This document shows, piece by piece, positions 25,267 through 34,223 of a stretch of DNA of 64,000 bases. A program made the position numbers and the translations under genes. The notes beneath the pieces were generated by a model that did not search any database, was not told where the DNA came from, and saw nothing but the letters and a program-made list of their open reading frames with translations. Source of the stretch: a bacterium (GTDB taxonomy: Bacteria; UBA10199; 2-02-FULL-44-16; JAAZCA01); contig JAJZQH010000001.1 in the NCBI GenBank assembly GCA_021810905.1, positions 248,001 through 312,000 on the forward strand. Reading direction: 5' to 3'. How positions within the stretch are numbered: the first letter of the stretch is position 1; every line of letters starts with the position of its first letter.

Positions 25267-26655
25267 ATGATGACAGCAAATCAGGTCGCTCTCGCATATC
25301 TTGTAGCTTCGGTGCTCTTCATCCTGGCGCTCAAGGGTTTGAGTTCGCCGACCTCCGCGAGGCGCGGCAACGTCTTCGGCATCATCGGCATGGTCATAGC
25401 CGTTGTGACGACCGGCCTCATGGTCCAGAGCTACGGCATGATCATCATAGGTATTGCCGGCGGCGGACTGATCGGCGCGATCATAGCCAAGAAGATAAAG
25501 ATGACCTCCATGCCGGAACTTGTCGCCGCGATCCACTCTCTGGTCGGTATCGCCGCGGTCATGATCGCCTTCTCTGCACTCTACAACCCGCAGGCATACG
25601 GCATCTCCGAGACAGACGTGCTTCCGATGGCCAATCGCATCGAGATGTTCATAGGCGTGATCGTCGGAGCTATCACCTTCACGGGTTCAGTGATCGCGTT
25701 CGGCAAACTGTCCGGCAGGATCAGCAGCGCGCCGGTGAGCTTCAAGGGACAGCACTACCTTAACCTCACGCTGGCTCTCGTGATGGTCGGATGCGGCATC
25801 TGGTTCGCCATGCATCAGAACTGGCCCAGCTTCATCGTCATGACCTCCATCGCGCTCATGCTCGGCGTGCTCATGATCATCCCGATAGGCGGCGCGGATA
25901 TGCCCGTGGTCGTCTCGATGCTCAACTCGTACTCAGGGTGGGCCGCGGTCGGCATCGGATTCACGCTCGGCAACAACATGCTCATCATCGCAGGCTCGCT
26001 TGTGGGCTCCTCGGGCGCAATCCTCTCCTACATCATGTGCAAGGCGATGAACCGCTCGATCATCAACGTGCTCCTGGGCGGATTCGGAACCGCAGGCGGA
26101 ACCGTCGCTGCCGCTGCAGGGGCTGCTGCCCGCACCTACAAGAGCTGCGGCGCAGAGGATGCGGCGTTTCTCATGAGCAACGCGGGAAGCGTTATCATCG
26201 TCCCAGGATACGGGCTCGCGGTGGCGCGCGCCCAGCACGCGCTTCACGAGATGGCAGAACTCCTGCACGAAAAAGGCGTCAAGGTCCGGTACGCGATTCA
26301 TCCCGTGGCAGGCCGAATGCCGGGGCACATGAATGTGCTGCTGGCTGAGGCCGAAGTGCCGTACGATCAGGTCTTTGAGATGGACGAGATCAACAGTGAA
26401 TTCGGTGATACCGACGTCGCACTCGTGATCGGCGCCAACGACATCGTAAACCCCGCGGCCAAGACCGACAAATCGAGCCCGATCTACGGCATGCCGATCC
26501 TCGAAGTCACCAAGGCGCGCACGGTGCTCGTGAACAAGCGCAGCATGGCCACCGGCTACGCTGGCGTGGACAACGACCTCTTCTACATGGACCAGACAAT
26601 GATGGTTTTCGGCGATTCAAAAAAGGTAATCGAGCACATCATTAACGCGCTGTAG
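25267..26655 (+). CDS. pntB: NAD(P) transhydrogenase, subunit beta
   Basis: A 462-residue subunit with eight or nine transmembrane helices (about 1-260) and the NADP(H)-binding dIII domain at the C-terminus (about 285-462). Characteristic are GGADMPVVVSMLNSYSGWAA in the membrane part and VIVPGYGLAVARAQH, HPVAGRMPGHMNVLLAEA and VALVIGANDIVNPAA in dIII. Together with PntAA and PntAB it makes NADPH at the expense of the proton gradient. SD AGGAG; either of the two consecutive ATGs could start it. Confidence 0.96.
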   Translation: MMTANQVALAYLVASVLFILALKGLSSPTSARRGNVFGIIGMVIAVVTTGLMVQSYGMIIIGIAGGGLIGAIIAKKIKMTSMPELVAAIHSLVGIAAVMIAFSALYNPQAYGISETDVLPMANRIEMFIGVIVGAITFTGSVIAFGKLSGRISSAPVSFKGQHYLNLTLALVMVGCGIWFAMHQNWPSFIVMTSIALMLGVLMIIPIGGADMPVVVSMLNSYSGWAAVGIGFTLGNNMLIIAGSLVGSSGAILSYIMCKAMNRSIINVLLGGFGTAGGTVAAAAGAAARTYKSCGAEDAAFLMSNAGSVIIVPGYGLAVARAQHALHEMAELLHEKGVKVRYAIHPVAGRMPGHMNVLLAEAEVPYDQVFEMDEINSEFGDTDVALVIGANDIVNPAAKTDKSSPIYGMPILEVTKARTVLVNKRSMATGYAGVDNDLFYMDQTMMVFGDSKKVIEHIINAL

Positions 26656-26695
26656 TTGATTTTCATCAAATTATGGCGGATATGAGAAGGGTGCG

Positions 26696-27844
26696 ATGAA
26701 ACGTACCCTTCTCATCCTCTTTCTTGTTATTGCACTCTTTGCGCAATCGGCAAATGCTTCTGATAATCGCGTGAAATCGCGCAACGCGGGTTTTGAGATC
26801 TTCGGATACCTCAACACGGCCGTGGGCTTTCAGCACTTCAGCAACGACCCGATCACCGACGTCGCGGACGGCGGTTCATTCGGCGGCTCGCTGGGCGAGT
26901 GGCTCCCCAACGTGGCAAACGGCACCATCCCTACGCCCGGCGAGGACTTCTTCGAGATCGCCGTCCCCAGCCTCGAACTGGACATAGTCAAACACTTTGG
27001 CTCCCGCGCAAGGTTCCGCTCGGATATCTTTTTCGGCCGCGCCGCATCCGGCTCCCAGTATTTCGGCGTGTCGCTCAGCCACGCATACGCAGCGGTGACG
27101 CTCTCCAATAAATACGGTCTCGAACTCGTCGTGGGGCGATTCGGGCTGCCTCCAGGTTTTGAACCTTATGAGCTCTATTTCAACGACACGGTGTCGTGGA
27201 GCATCGTCTGGCGCAGCCTCATCGCGCCGGGCGCGGGCACGGGCGCCATGCTCTCCTGGGCTGCCACGGATTACATCGACGTATTGTTCGCGGTCACCAA
27301 CGGCCTGGTCCACGACTGGACGAGCAAGGGCAACACTCTCCCGGTATTCATGACCACCATGCTGGTGACCTGGGGCGATGAGGAAAAGCCCTCCACCTTT
27401 GCGCTCTCTCCTTTCGTCGGTCCTGAGTCAGGGGGGAACAGACCATTGACCTTCGGCGCCGACGCCACGCTCTCTTGGTGGATAAACAAACGATGGCAGC
27501 TGGGACTCGAAGGAACCTTTCAGCGCGACAATGCTGTCGTAGGCAATCCGCTTGCGCGCAACACCTCCTATTACGCGGGCCTGCTCAACGTGCACTGGGA
27601 ACCGAACCCAGCGTGGTACATCGTCGGACGGTACACCACGTCCTGGCAGACGGCACCTGGCAACGGCGTGCTCAATCTCACCGGCGCGGAGCAGAAGATC
27701 CACGAGTTTACGCTAGGCATGGGGCACTTCATCGCAGAGGGCGTGAAGTTGAAGCTGGAGGGACGCTTCGACGTCGTCTCGCCGAAAACTTCATCAAGGC
27801 AATGGATCGGCAGCGGCGCCCTCGGCCTCTCGTGCGCGTATTGA
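26696..27844 (+). CDS. Outer-membrane beta-barrel protein (porin-like)
   Basis: A 382-residue protein with a signal peptide (1-21, ending ANA). The mature protein is made of alternating amphipathic strands such as EIFGYLNTAVGFQHF, LELVVGRFGLPPGFEPYE, YIDVLFAVTNGLVHDW and WYIVGRYTTSW and ends in an aromatic residue (AY), typical of outer-membrane barrels. GRFGLPPGFEPYELYFNDT resembles putative porins of the BBP2 type. Substrate unknown. It starts 40 bp after pntB, has SD GAAGGG and may be cotranscribed with the transhydrogenase. Confidence 0.75.
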   Translation: MKRTLLILFLVIALFAQSANASDNRVKSRNAGFEIFGYLNTAVGFQHFSNDPITDVADGGSFGGSLGEWLPNVANGTIPTPGEDFFEIAVPSLELDIVKHFGSRARFRSDIFFGRAASGSQYFGVSLSHAYAAVTLSNKYGLELVVGRFGLPPGFEPYELYFNDTVSWSIVWRSLIAPGAGTGAMLSWAATDYIDVLFAVTNGLVHDWTSKGNTLPVFMTTMLVTWGDEEKPSTFALSPFVGPESGGNRPLTFGADATLSWWINKRWQLGLEGTFQRDNAVVGNPLARNTSYYAGLLNVHWEPNPAWYIVGRYTTSWQTAPGNGVLNLTGAEQKIHEFTLGMGHFIAEGVKLKLEGRFDVVSPKTSSRQWIGSGALGLSCAY

Positions 27845-27859
27845 CGCGCAAACTTCGTC

Positions 27860-30445
27860 TCAATCCAGGAAATGTTCTTTTGCCGGGCCGCGGAGGTTGT
27901 AGGTTGAGCTCATCACGTGGCCGTACGCGCCTGTCGTTGCCACGAGCAGCACGTCTCCGTCGCGCGTCTTTGGCATGCGGCGCTCGTAACCAAGTATATC
28001 GCCGGATTCGCAGATGGGCCCTACGATCGTCGCCGTCTCCTGCGCCGGCTCGTCCACGCGAGTGAGATTGACGATCTCGTGATACGCCCCGTAGAGCGCT
28101 GGCCTGATGAGCATATTCATGCCGCCGTCCACGCCTATATATTTGTACTCGCCCTTCTCTTTTGTCTGAGTGGCGCGGACGAGAAGTACCCCGGCCTCTG
28201 CAACCACGTATCTGCCCGGTTCCATCCAGAGCTGGTATTTCGGCTGCGCTTTCCGGAATTCCGAAAGATGACTGTCGACCAGGGCGATATCGAGCGGCTC
28301 CTGCCCCGGCCGTTCCACTACGCCGAGCCCGCCGCCGAGATCGAGAGTGCGGACGTGCGGGAAGCGCTCGGCGATTGCTGCAAGGAAGAGCGCGTTTTTA
28401 CTCCATGTGTCCGACGCAAAGATGTTGCTGCCCACGTGCGCATGAAGGCCCACCACCGTAGCACCGCATGAACCGAGCAGCTTCTCAAGTTCACCCAGCT
28501 GAGACGGCCAGACGCCGAACTTGGACTTGGCGCCCGCAGTGTGTACGTACTTGTGATGCCCCTTTCCCTCGCCCGGATCTATTCGGACGAAGAGTTCGCG
28601 ACCCTTGAAAATTTTGGGCCAGGCAGTGAGCGGATAGATGTTGTCGAGCGTGACCAGCGCGCCCTGTTTGAAGCCGTACTCGTATTCAGCGCCTCCGGCG
28701 AAATTCGGAGTGAACAGAATCCGCGTGCGATCGATGTGCGGGAAGAGCTCGATGACGTGCGCGATCTCGCCGGGCGAGACGCATTCAAAACCGAAGCCGG
28801 CGTCATGCACCATCGCGAGGGCCTGCGGATTTCTGTTGGCCTTGATGGAATAGAACCAACGATCGACGGATTTCATCTTCTTGAGCTCGTTCAGCCTCTT
28901 GCCCATCGTCACGCCGTCGTAGACGTAGATCGGCGTATCTCTTTGCGCGATGGCGCAGAGTTCGTCGCGGCGCCCGCGCCACCACGGCGTCGACCTCGCG
29001 CGGACTTTATCGCGCGAGTTGAGTTCCGCCCAGCTCTGACCGAAAAGCTCCTCGCTGCCGCGCGACCGGAAGAGCTGGGCGTGCAGATCCTGCACGAGCC
29101 GCTCTGCCTGGTCGTCGTCCACGACAAAGGTGAGGTTGAGATCGTTGGCCGCCTGCGAAACCATATAGACGCGCTGTTCCTCAAAGACCTCTAGCGCGGA
29201 CCCCAGCCTGTGCCAGATCGAACGGATATTTTTTCCGACCAGGCTCACGAATGCGCAGGAATCGATAATGCGCACGCTGCAGAACTCCTGGAGCTCGGCA
29301 AGAAGCGCCTCCCTCTTCTCCTTATCCATCGCGTTTGCGGCGCGATCGAGCGTCACCGTGATATTGGATTCCGACGTGGAGATGAGGTCGATAGAAAGGC
29401 CGTGGCGTTTGAAGCAGTTGAACACATCCGCCAGAAATCCCACCTGCTGCCACATCTCGATGGTGTCCATCGATACGAGGGTGATGCCGTTCCTCGACGA
29501 TATCGCCTTGATCGTGTCGCCCGCACCAGACGCGTCCGCGCTGATGACCGTTCCTTCCGCGTCTGGATGTGCGACGCTGAATATGTGCAGCGGTATTGAA
29601 TGCCTGCGCACCGGCGCCACCGTGCGCGGATGCAGGACCTTGGCGCCCGAGGAGGCAATCTCCTGCGCCTCGTCATAATCCAGGGAGCGCAAAAGCCTGG
29701 CCTGCGGCACCTTCCGCGGATTGGCCGTGTACATGCCGGGCACGTCGGTCCAGATCTCGCAGCGCGACGCACCGATGCGCGCGGCGAAATACGCGGCTGA
29801 GACGTCCGAGCCGCCCCTGCCCAGGAGCACCGTGTGGCCTTCCGGGTTTCTGGCTATAAAACCCTGCGTGACGATGACGGACTGTGGCATCTCATCGTAT
29901 CTCTTGATCAGCGAAGGGTCCCTCTCAGTATCGCAGCTCGCTGCCAGGTAGCGGTGGCGCTCGCTCCTCACGCGCGTCTCGTCGCTCACCAGATCTTCGC
30001 GCGCGTCGCGCCATAAAGCCGCGATTCCGATTTTATTCAGGTATGCAGCGCCTATCCGAGTGGATGCCAGCTCGCCCACGGCCATGATCTGCGCCCGAAG
30101 CCTCGGGCTCGCCTCCTTCACGAGAGATGCGCCGGTGGAAAGGCTTTCGAGTTCCGCAAATAGCGCGTCAAGCCCCTCAACCTCGACTCCCAGCTCCGTT
30201 GCCAGCGAGCGATGCCTCGATTCTATATCCTTCAATATTTCATGATGTCGGCCTTCAACGGCCGATGCCGCAAGCCGATCGAGATCGTTGGAGATACCCG
30301 CGAGCGCGGAGCAGACCAGCAGACACCGAAACCCTTCTTCATTTCTCTTGCGGACTATCGAAGCGATAGTCTGCCAGCAGCCGGCAGTAGCAACGCTCGT
30401 GCCGCCGAATTTGAGCACCACCCAAGGCCTCGCACCTGAATTCAT
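27860..30445 (-). CDS. Bifunctional aspartate kinase / diaminopimelate decarboxylase
   Basis: One polypeptide of 861 residues carries the first and last steps of the lysine pathway. The N-terminal aspartokinase (about 1-290) has KFGGTSVA and the nucleotide-binding LLGRGGSDVSAAYFAARIG, and ACT domains follow (about 310-460). The decarboxylase (about 490-861) has the PLP lysine in FYSIKANRNPQ, LDLGGGLGV and the catalytic CESGD motif. This fusion is known from Xanthomonadaceae and some other bacteria. The ATG at 30445 follows GGAGGG; an upstream in-frame start is less likely. It converges on the OMP gene and diverges from the phosphoketolase gene. Confidence 0.93.
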   Translation of the reverse strand: MNSGARPWVVLKFGGTSVATAGCWQTIASIVRKRNEEGFRCLLVCSALAGISNDLDRLAASAVEGRHHEILKDIESRHRSLATELGVEVEGLDALFAELESLSTGASLVKEASPRLRAQIMAVGELASTRIGAAYLNKIGIAALWRDAREDLVSDETRVRSERHRYLAASCDTERDPSLIKRYDEMPQSVIVTQGFIARNPEGHTVLLGRGGSDVSAAYFAARIGASRCEIWTDVPGMYTANPRKVPQARLLRSLDYDEAQEIASSGAKVLHPRTVAPVRRHSIPLHIFSVAHPDAEGTVISADASGAGDTIKAISSRNGITLVSMDTIEMWQQVGFLADVFNCFKRHGLSIDLISTSESNITVTLDRAANAMDKEKREALLAELQEFCSVRIIDSCAFVSLVGKNIRSIWHRLGSALEVFEEQRVYMVSQAANDLNLTFVVDDDQAERLVQDLHAQLFRSRGSEELFGQSWAELNSRDKVRARSTPWWRGRRDELCAIAQRDTPIYVYDGVTMGKRLNELKKMKSVDRWFYSIKANRNPQALAMVHDAGFGFECVSPGEIAHVIELFPHIDRTRILFTPNFAGGAEYEYGFKQGALVTLDNIYPLTAWPKIFKGRELFVRIDPGEGKGHHKYVHTAGAKSKFGVWPSQLGELEKLLGSCGATVVGLHAHVGSNIFASDTWSKNALFLAAIAERFPHVRTLDLGGGLGVVERPGQEPLDIALVDSHLSEFRKAQPKYQLWMEPGRYVVAEAGVLLVRATQTKEKGEYKYIGVDGGMNMLIRPALYGAYHEIVNLTRVDEPAQETATIVGPICESGDILGYERRMPKTRDGDVLLVATTGAYGHVMSSTYNLRGPAKEHFLD

Positions 30446-30574
30446 CCGACCCTCCGTCTCATGCGCTATCGCCGTCATTCCGGCATTTGCACGGGAAAGA
30501 CCCGATAGCCGGGTTTGAGGAAAGTTGCAAGCCGGTAACTATGATGATAGCGGATAAAAAAAATGGAGGGGACC

Positions 30575-32947
30575 ATGAAGACACCGCTTTCCGCAGAGCA
30601 ACTCAGACTGATTGACGCATACTGGCGCGCCGCCAACTACCTCTCGGTCGGCCAGATCTACCTCTACGACAATCCGCTCCTCAAGGAGCCCCTGACGATA
30701 GATCACATCAAGCCGCGCCTGCTCGGACACTGGGGCACCACACCCGGACTCAACTTCATCTACGTGCACCTCAATCGCCTCATCAAGGAGCAGGACCTGA
30801 ATATGATCTATGTCGCGGGCCCTGGACACGGAGGCCCTGCGCTCGTGGCAAACACCTACCTCGAGGGCACCTACAGCGAGTTCTATCCCGATATTTCCCG
30901 CGACGAAGAAGGTATGAAGAAGCTCTTCAAACAGTTCTCGTTCCCGGGAGGGATACCGAGTCACGTGGCTCCCGAGACGCCGGGCTCCATACACGAGGGC
31001 GGTGAACTTGGTTACTCGATCTCGCACGCGTTCGGAGCGGCGTTCGATAATCCGGATCTCATCGTGGCCTGCGTCGTGGGCGACGGCGAGGCTGAGACCG
31101 GTCCGCTGGCAACGGCGTGGCACTCCAACAAGTTTCTCAATCCAGTGCGCGACGGCGCGGTGCTGCCGATACTGCACCTCAACGGCTACAAGATCGCAAA
31201 CCCCACTGTGCTCGCGCGAACCACCGGCGAAGAGCTTGAGGCGCTGATGGTGGGCTACGGATACAAACCCTACTACGTGGATGGCTCCGATCCCATGGCC
31301 ATGCACCAGCGCATGGCTGAAACCCTCGACGAAGTGATAGCGGAGATCAAATCGATCCAGGAAAATGCGCGCAAGTCCGCAAAGCACGCGCGGCCGCGCT
31401 GGCCCATGATAGTGATGCGCACACTGAAGGGATGGACGGGGCCAAAGTCCGTGGACGGACTCAAGACCGAGGGATTCTGGCGCTCGCATCAGGTTCCGTT
31501 TGCGGAGATGCGGGAGAAACCGGAGCACGTAAAACTTCTTGAGAACTGGATGAAGAGCTACAAGCCGGAAGAGCTCTTTGACGATAAGGGATGCATCAGG
31601 AGCGAAATCGCAGAACTTGCGCCAAAGGGAGAGCGGCGAATGGGCGCCAACCCGCACGCAAACGGCGGCATACTGCTGCGCGACTTGAGGATGCCCGACT
31701 TCCGCGAATACGCCGTGGACGTGCCGAAGCCCGGCGGCGTGATTGCCGAGGCCACTCGCGTGATGGGGAAACTCCTGCGCGACGTGATGAAAGAGAACAT
31801 GGAGAGCCGCAACTTCCGAGTCATGGGACCGGACGAGACTGCATCGAACAGGCTGGGCGATCTCTTCGAGGTGACGGATCGCGTGTGGATGGAGCCGACC
31901 ATACCTGAAGACGATCATCTCTCGCCGGGCGGCCGCGTCATGGAGATCCTCTCCGAACATACGTGCCAGGGGTGGCTCGAGGGCTATCTGCTCACCGGAA
32001 GGCACGGGCTCTTCTCGTGCTACGAGGCGTTCATCCACATCATCGACTCCATGTTCAACCAGCATGCCAAGTGGCTCAAGACTGCGCGTCACGATATCCC
32101 GTGGCGCAGGCCGATCGCCTCACTCAACTATCTGCTGACGTCGCACGTCTGGCGGCAGGATCACAACGGCTTCAGCCACCAGGACCCGGGGTTCATCGAT
32201 CACGTAGTGAACAAGAAGGCGGACGTGGTGCGCGTATATTTTCCGCCGGACGCGAATTGCCTGCTCTCGGTGACGGACCACTGCCTGCGTTCGCGCGACT
32301 ACGTCAACGTCATCGTTGCGGGCAAACAGCCGCAGCAGCAGTGGCTTAACATGGACGCGGCGATCAAGCACTGCACTTCCGGCATCGGTATCTGGGAATG
32401 GGCCAGCAGCGATGAGGGCTCCGAGCCCGACGTGGTGATGGCGGCTTGCGGCGACGTGCCGACCCTTGAGACGCTTGCAGCGGTGGAGCTCTTGCGCGAG
32501 CACGTACCGGAGCTCAAGATACGCGTGATCAACGTTGTGGATCTCATGACGCTGCAGCCGCATGAGGAGCATCCGCACGGCATGACGGACAAGAATTTCG
32601 ACGCGCTCTTCACGACGGACAAGCCGATCATCTTCGCGTACCATGGGTATCCGTGGCTCATCCATCGTCTGACCTATCGCAGGAAAAACCACGGAAATCT
32701 GCACGTGCGCGGATACAAGGAAGAAGGCACGACCACGACTCCTTTCGACATGTGCGTGCTCAACGACCTGGACCGCTTTCACCTCATGGCAGACGTGGTC
32801 GACAGAGTTCCCAAGCTCGCATCGAGGGCGGCGTACATAAAGCAGTTCGTGAGGGACAGGCTCGTGGACCACAAACAATACATCGAACGCTACGGCGAGG
32901 ACATGCCCGAGATCCGCGCCTGGCAGTGGCGCGGAAAACAGCAGTGA
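30575..32947 (+). CDS. xfp: Phosphoketolase
   Basis: Thiamine-diphosphate enzyme that splits xylulose 5-phosphate (and perhaps fructose 6-phosphate) with phosphate into acetyl phosphate and a shorter sugar phosphate. The 790-residue protein has [19 protein letters not shown], the [20 protein letters not shown] segment and the ThDP-binding [15 protein letters not shown], the usual XFP signature. The ATG at 30575 sits behind GGAGGG. An acetate kinase gene lies downstream with only a repeat between, so the pair forms an ATP-yielding acetate route. Which sugar phosphate is preferred cannot be told by eye. Confidence 0.95.
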   Translation: MKTPLSAEQLRLIDAYWRAANYLSVGQIYLYDNPLLKEPLTIDHIKPRLLGHWGTTPGLNFIYVHLNRLIKEQDLNMIYVAGPGHGGPALVANTYLEGTYSEFYPDISRDEEGMKKLFKQFSFPGGIPSHVAPETPGSIHEGGELGYSISHAFGAAFDNPDLIVACVVGDGEAETGPLATAWHSNKFLNPVRDGAVLPILHLNGYKIANPTVLARTTGEELEALMVGYGYKPYYVDGSDPMAMHQRMAETLDEVIAEIKSIQENARKSAKHARPRWPMIVMRTLKGWTGPKSVDGLKTEGFWRSHQVPFAEMREKPEHVKLLENWMKSYKPEELFDDKGCIRSEIAELAPKGERRMGANPHANGGILLRDLRMPDFREYAVDVPKPGGVIAEATRVMGKLLRDVMKENMESRNFRVMGPDETASNRLGDLFEVTDRVWMEPTIPEDDHLSPGGRVMEILSEHTCQGWLEGYLLTGRHGLFSCYEAFIHIIDSMFNQHAKWLKTARHDIPWRRPIASLNYLLTSHVWRQDHNGFSHQDPGFIDHVVNKKADVVRVYFPPDANCLLSVTDHCLRSRDYVNVIVAGKQPQQQWLNMDAAIKHCTSGIGIWEWASSDEGSEPDVVMAACGDVPTLETLAAVELLREHVPELKIRVINVVDLMTLQPHEEHPHGMTDKNFDALFTTDKPIIFAYHGYPWLIHRLTYRRKNHGNLHVRGYKEEGTTTTPFDMCVLNDLDRFHLMADVVDRVPKLASRAAYIKQFVRDRLVDHKQYIERYGEDMPEIRAWQWRGKQQ

Positions 32948-32956
32948 ACCCTTGAG

Positions 32957-33038
32957 TGTCATTGCGAGCCCGAGAGGGCGAAGCAATCCCCTGAACCAAC
33001 ACGGGATCGCCACGTCGCTTGCGCTCCTCGCGATGACA
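32957..33038. repeat. TGTCATTGCGAG...CTCGCGATGACA palindromic element
   Basis: An 82-bp element between xfp and ackA with 12-bp ends TGTCATTGCGAG and CTCGCGATGACA (11 of 12 complementary) and inner GAAGCAATCCC / GGGATCGCCACGTCGC. Similar ends are seen in dispersed palindromic repeats of many bacteria. It reads through in frame with ackA, which makes the ackA start ambiguous. Confidence 0.8.
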
Positions 33039-33047
33039 CAATTTGAA

Positions 33048-34223
33048 ATGAATCATCTCCGCCATATACTATGCCTCAACAGCGGGTCGTCGTCGCTGAA
33101 GTTCGCCCTGTACAGGGTGGCGAAGGACGACGAGGCGCTGCTCGCCAGGGGTGCGGTCGAACGCATAGGACTCGACGACGGTCGTCTCTGGTTCAAGCTC
33201 GCCCGCCGCAATTTGCAAAGCGCGGAGAACGGAGTTTTTCCGAACCATGCCGCCGCCGTGGAAGCGACGTTTGCGAGGCTCGACGGCCTGCACCTTCCGC
33301 TTCCCGACGCGATCGGACATCGCGTAGTGCACGGAGGCGCGGAATATTCGGCGCCCGCTCCGGTCGATGCGAAGCTCCTTCAAACGCTCAAGCAGCTCGT
33401 ATCCTTCGCGCCGCTTCACCTGCCGAGCGAAATAGTCTGCATCGAGGCGGTCGCGGCAAAATATCCATCGCTTCCTCAGGTTGCCTGTTTTGACACCGCA
33501 TTTCATCGCAGGATGCCGGAAATCACGCAGCGTTTTCCTCTTCCGCGCGCACTCTGGAATGAGGGCGTCAGGCGCTACGGATTTCATGGCCTCTCGTACG
33601 AGTACATAATGGACGCTGTCGGCGCGCGCCCGCCATCCCGGCTTTTGATCGCCCACCTTGGAAACGGCGCCAGCATGGCGGCGGTGCAGGACGGCATTCC
33701 GCTCGATACCACGATGGGCTTCACGCCCGCCGGCGGTTTCATGATGGGCACGAGGACCGGCGATCTCGATCCTGGGATACTCGTCCATCTCATGCGTGAG
33801 CGCGGGATGGATGCGGCTCAGATTGAAACTCTCCTGAATAATGAATCGGGACTCATGGGCGTATCGGGCATCAGCCCTGACATGAAGACCCTGCTCGATG
33901 AGCGAGCTCTGAAGCCCGATGCCGCGCAGGCAGTGGAGATGTTCTGCTATCATGCGCGAAAGACAATAGGCGCGCTGGCCGCGGCACTCGGCGGGTTGGA
34001 TATGTTCGTCTTCACTGGAGGCATCGGAGAGAGAGCAGCGCCGGTACGCTCGATGATCTGCCAGGGCCTCACGCACCTGGGAATTGAAATTGATGAAGAA
34101 AAAAACCTGACGCACGCGGACACGATCAGTTCAGCAGAGAGCGCATGCGTCGTCAGAGTGATACCCACGAACGAGGATCTCGTAATCGCCAGACACACCA
34201 ATGACCTGATCTCGAACAACTAG
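33048..34223 (+). CDS. ackA: Acetate kinase
   Basis: Makes acetate and ATP from acetyl phosphate. The 391-residue protein has the ASKHA core: LCLNSGSSSLKF, GHRVVHGG, HLPSEIVCIEA, FDTAFHRRMPE, RRYGFHGLSYEY, HLGNGASMAA and DTTMGFTPAGGFMMGTRTGD. MNHLRHIL at 33048 is chosen as the start because the upstream in-frame residues are encoded by a dispersed repeat; no good SD is visible. It lies downstream of phosphoketolase and shares its stop (CTAG) with the convergent GHKL gene. Confidence 0.93.
   Translation: MNHLRHILCLNSGSSSLKFALYRVAKDDEALLARGAVERIGLDDGRLWFKLARRNLQSAENGVFPNHAAAVEATFARLDGLHLPLPDAIGHRVVHGGAEYSAPAPVDAKLLQTLKQLVSFAPLHLPSEIVCIEAVAAKYPSLPQVACFDTAFHRRMPEITQRFPLPRALWNEGVRRYGFHGLSYEYIMDAVGARPPSRLLIAHLGNGASMAAVQDGIPLDTTMGFTPAGGFMMGTRTGDLDPGILVHLMRERGMDAAQIETLLNNESGLMGVSGISPDMKTLLDERALKPDAAQAVEMFCYHARKTIGALAAALGGLDMFVFTGGIGERAAPVRSMICQGLTHLGIEIDEEKNLTHADTISSAESACVVRVIPTNEDLVIARHTNDLISNN

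Noticed and set aside
30539-32092. A 517-residue open frame antisense to phosphoketolase
   Set aside because: Shadow of a high-GC coding sequence; no motif, no SD, and the plus-strand gene is certain.
32952-33047. An N-terminal extension of AckA of 32 residues
   Set aside because: It is encoded by a dispersed palindromic repeat and acetate kinases normally begin near the LCLNSGSSS segment.
33069-34115. A 348-residue frame antisense to ackA
   Set aside because: Shadow of ackA; the ASKHA motifs on the plus strand are complete.
34220-34223. The shared CTAG stop of ackA and the GHKL gene as a regulatory signal
   Set aside because: A four-base convergent overlap is common in compact genomes and needs no special explanation.
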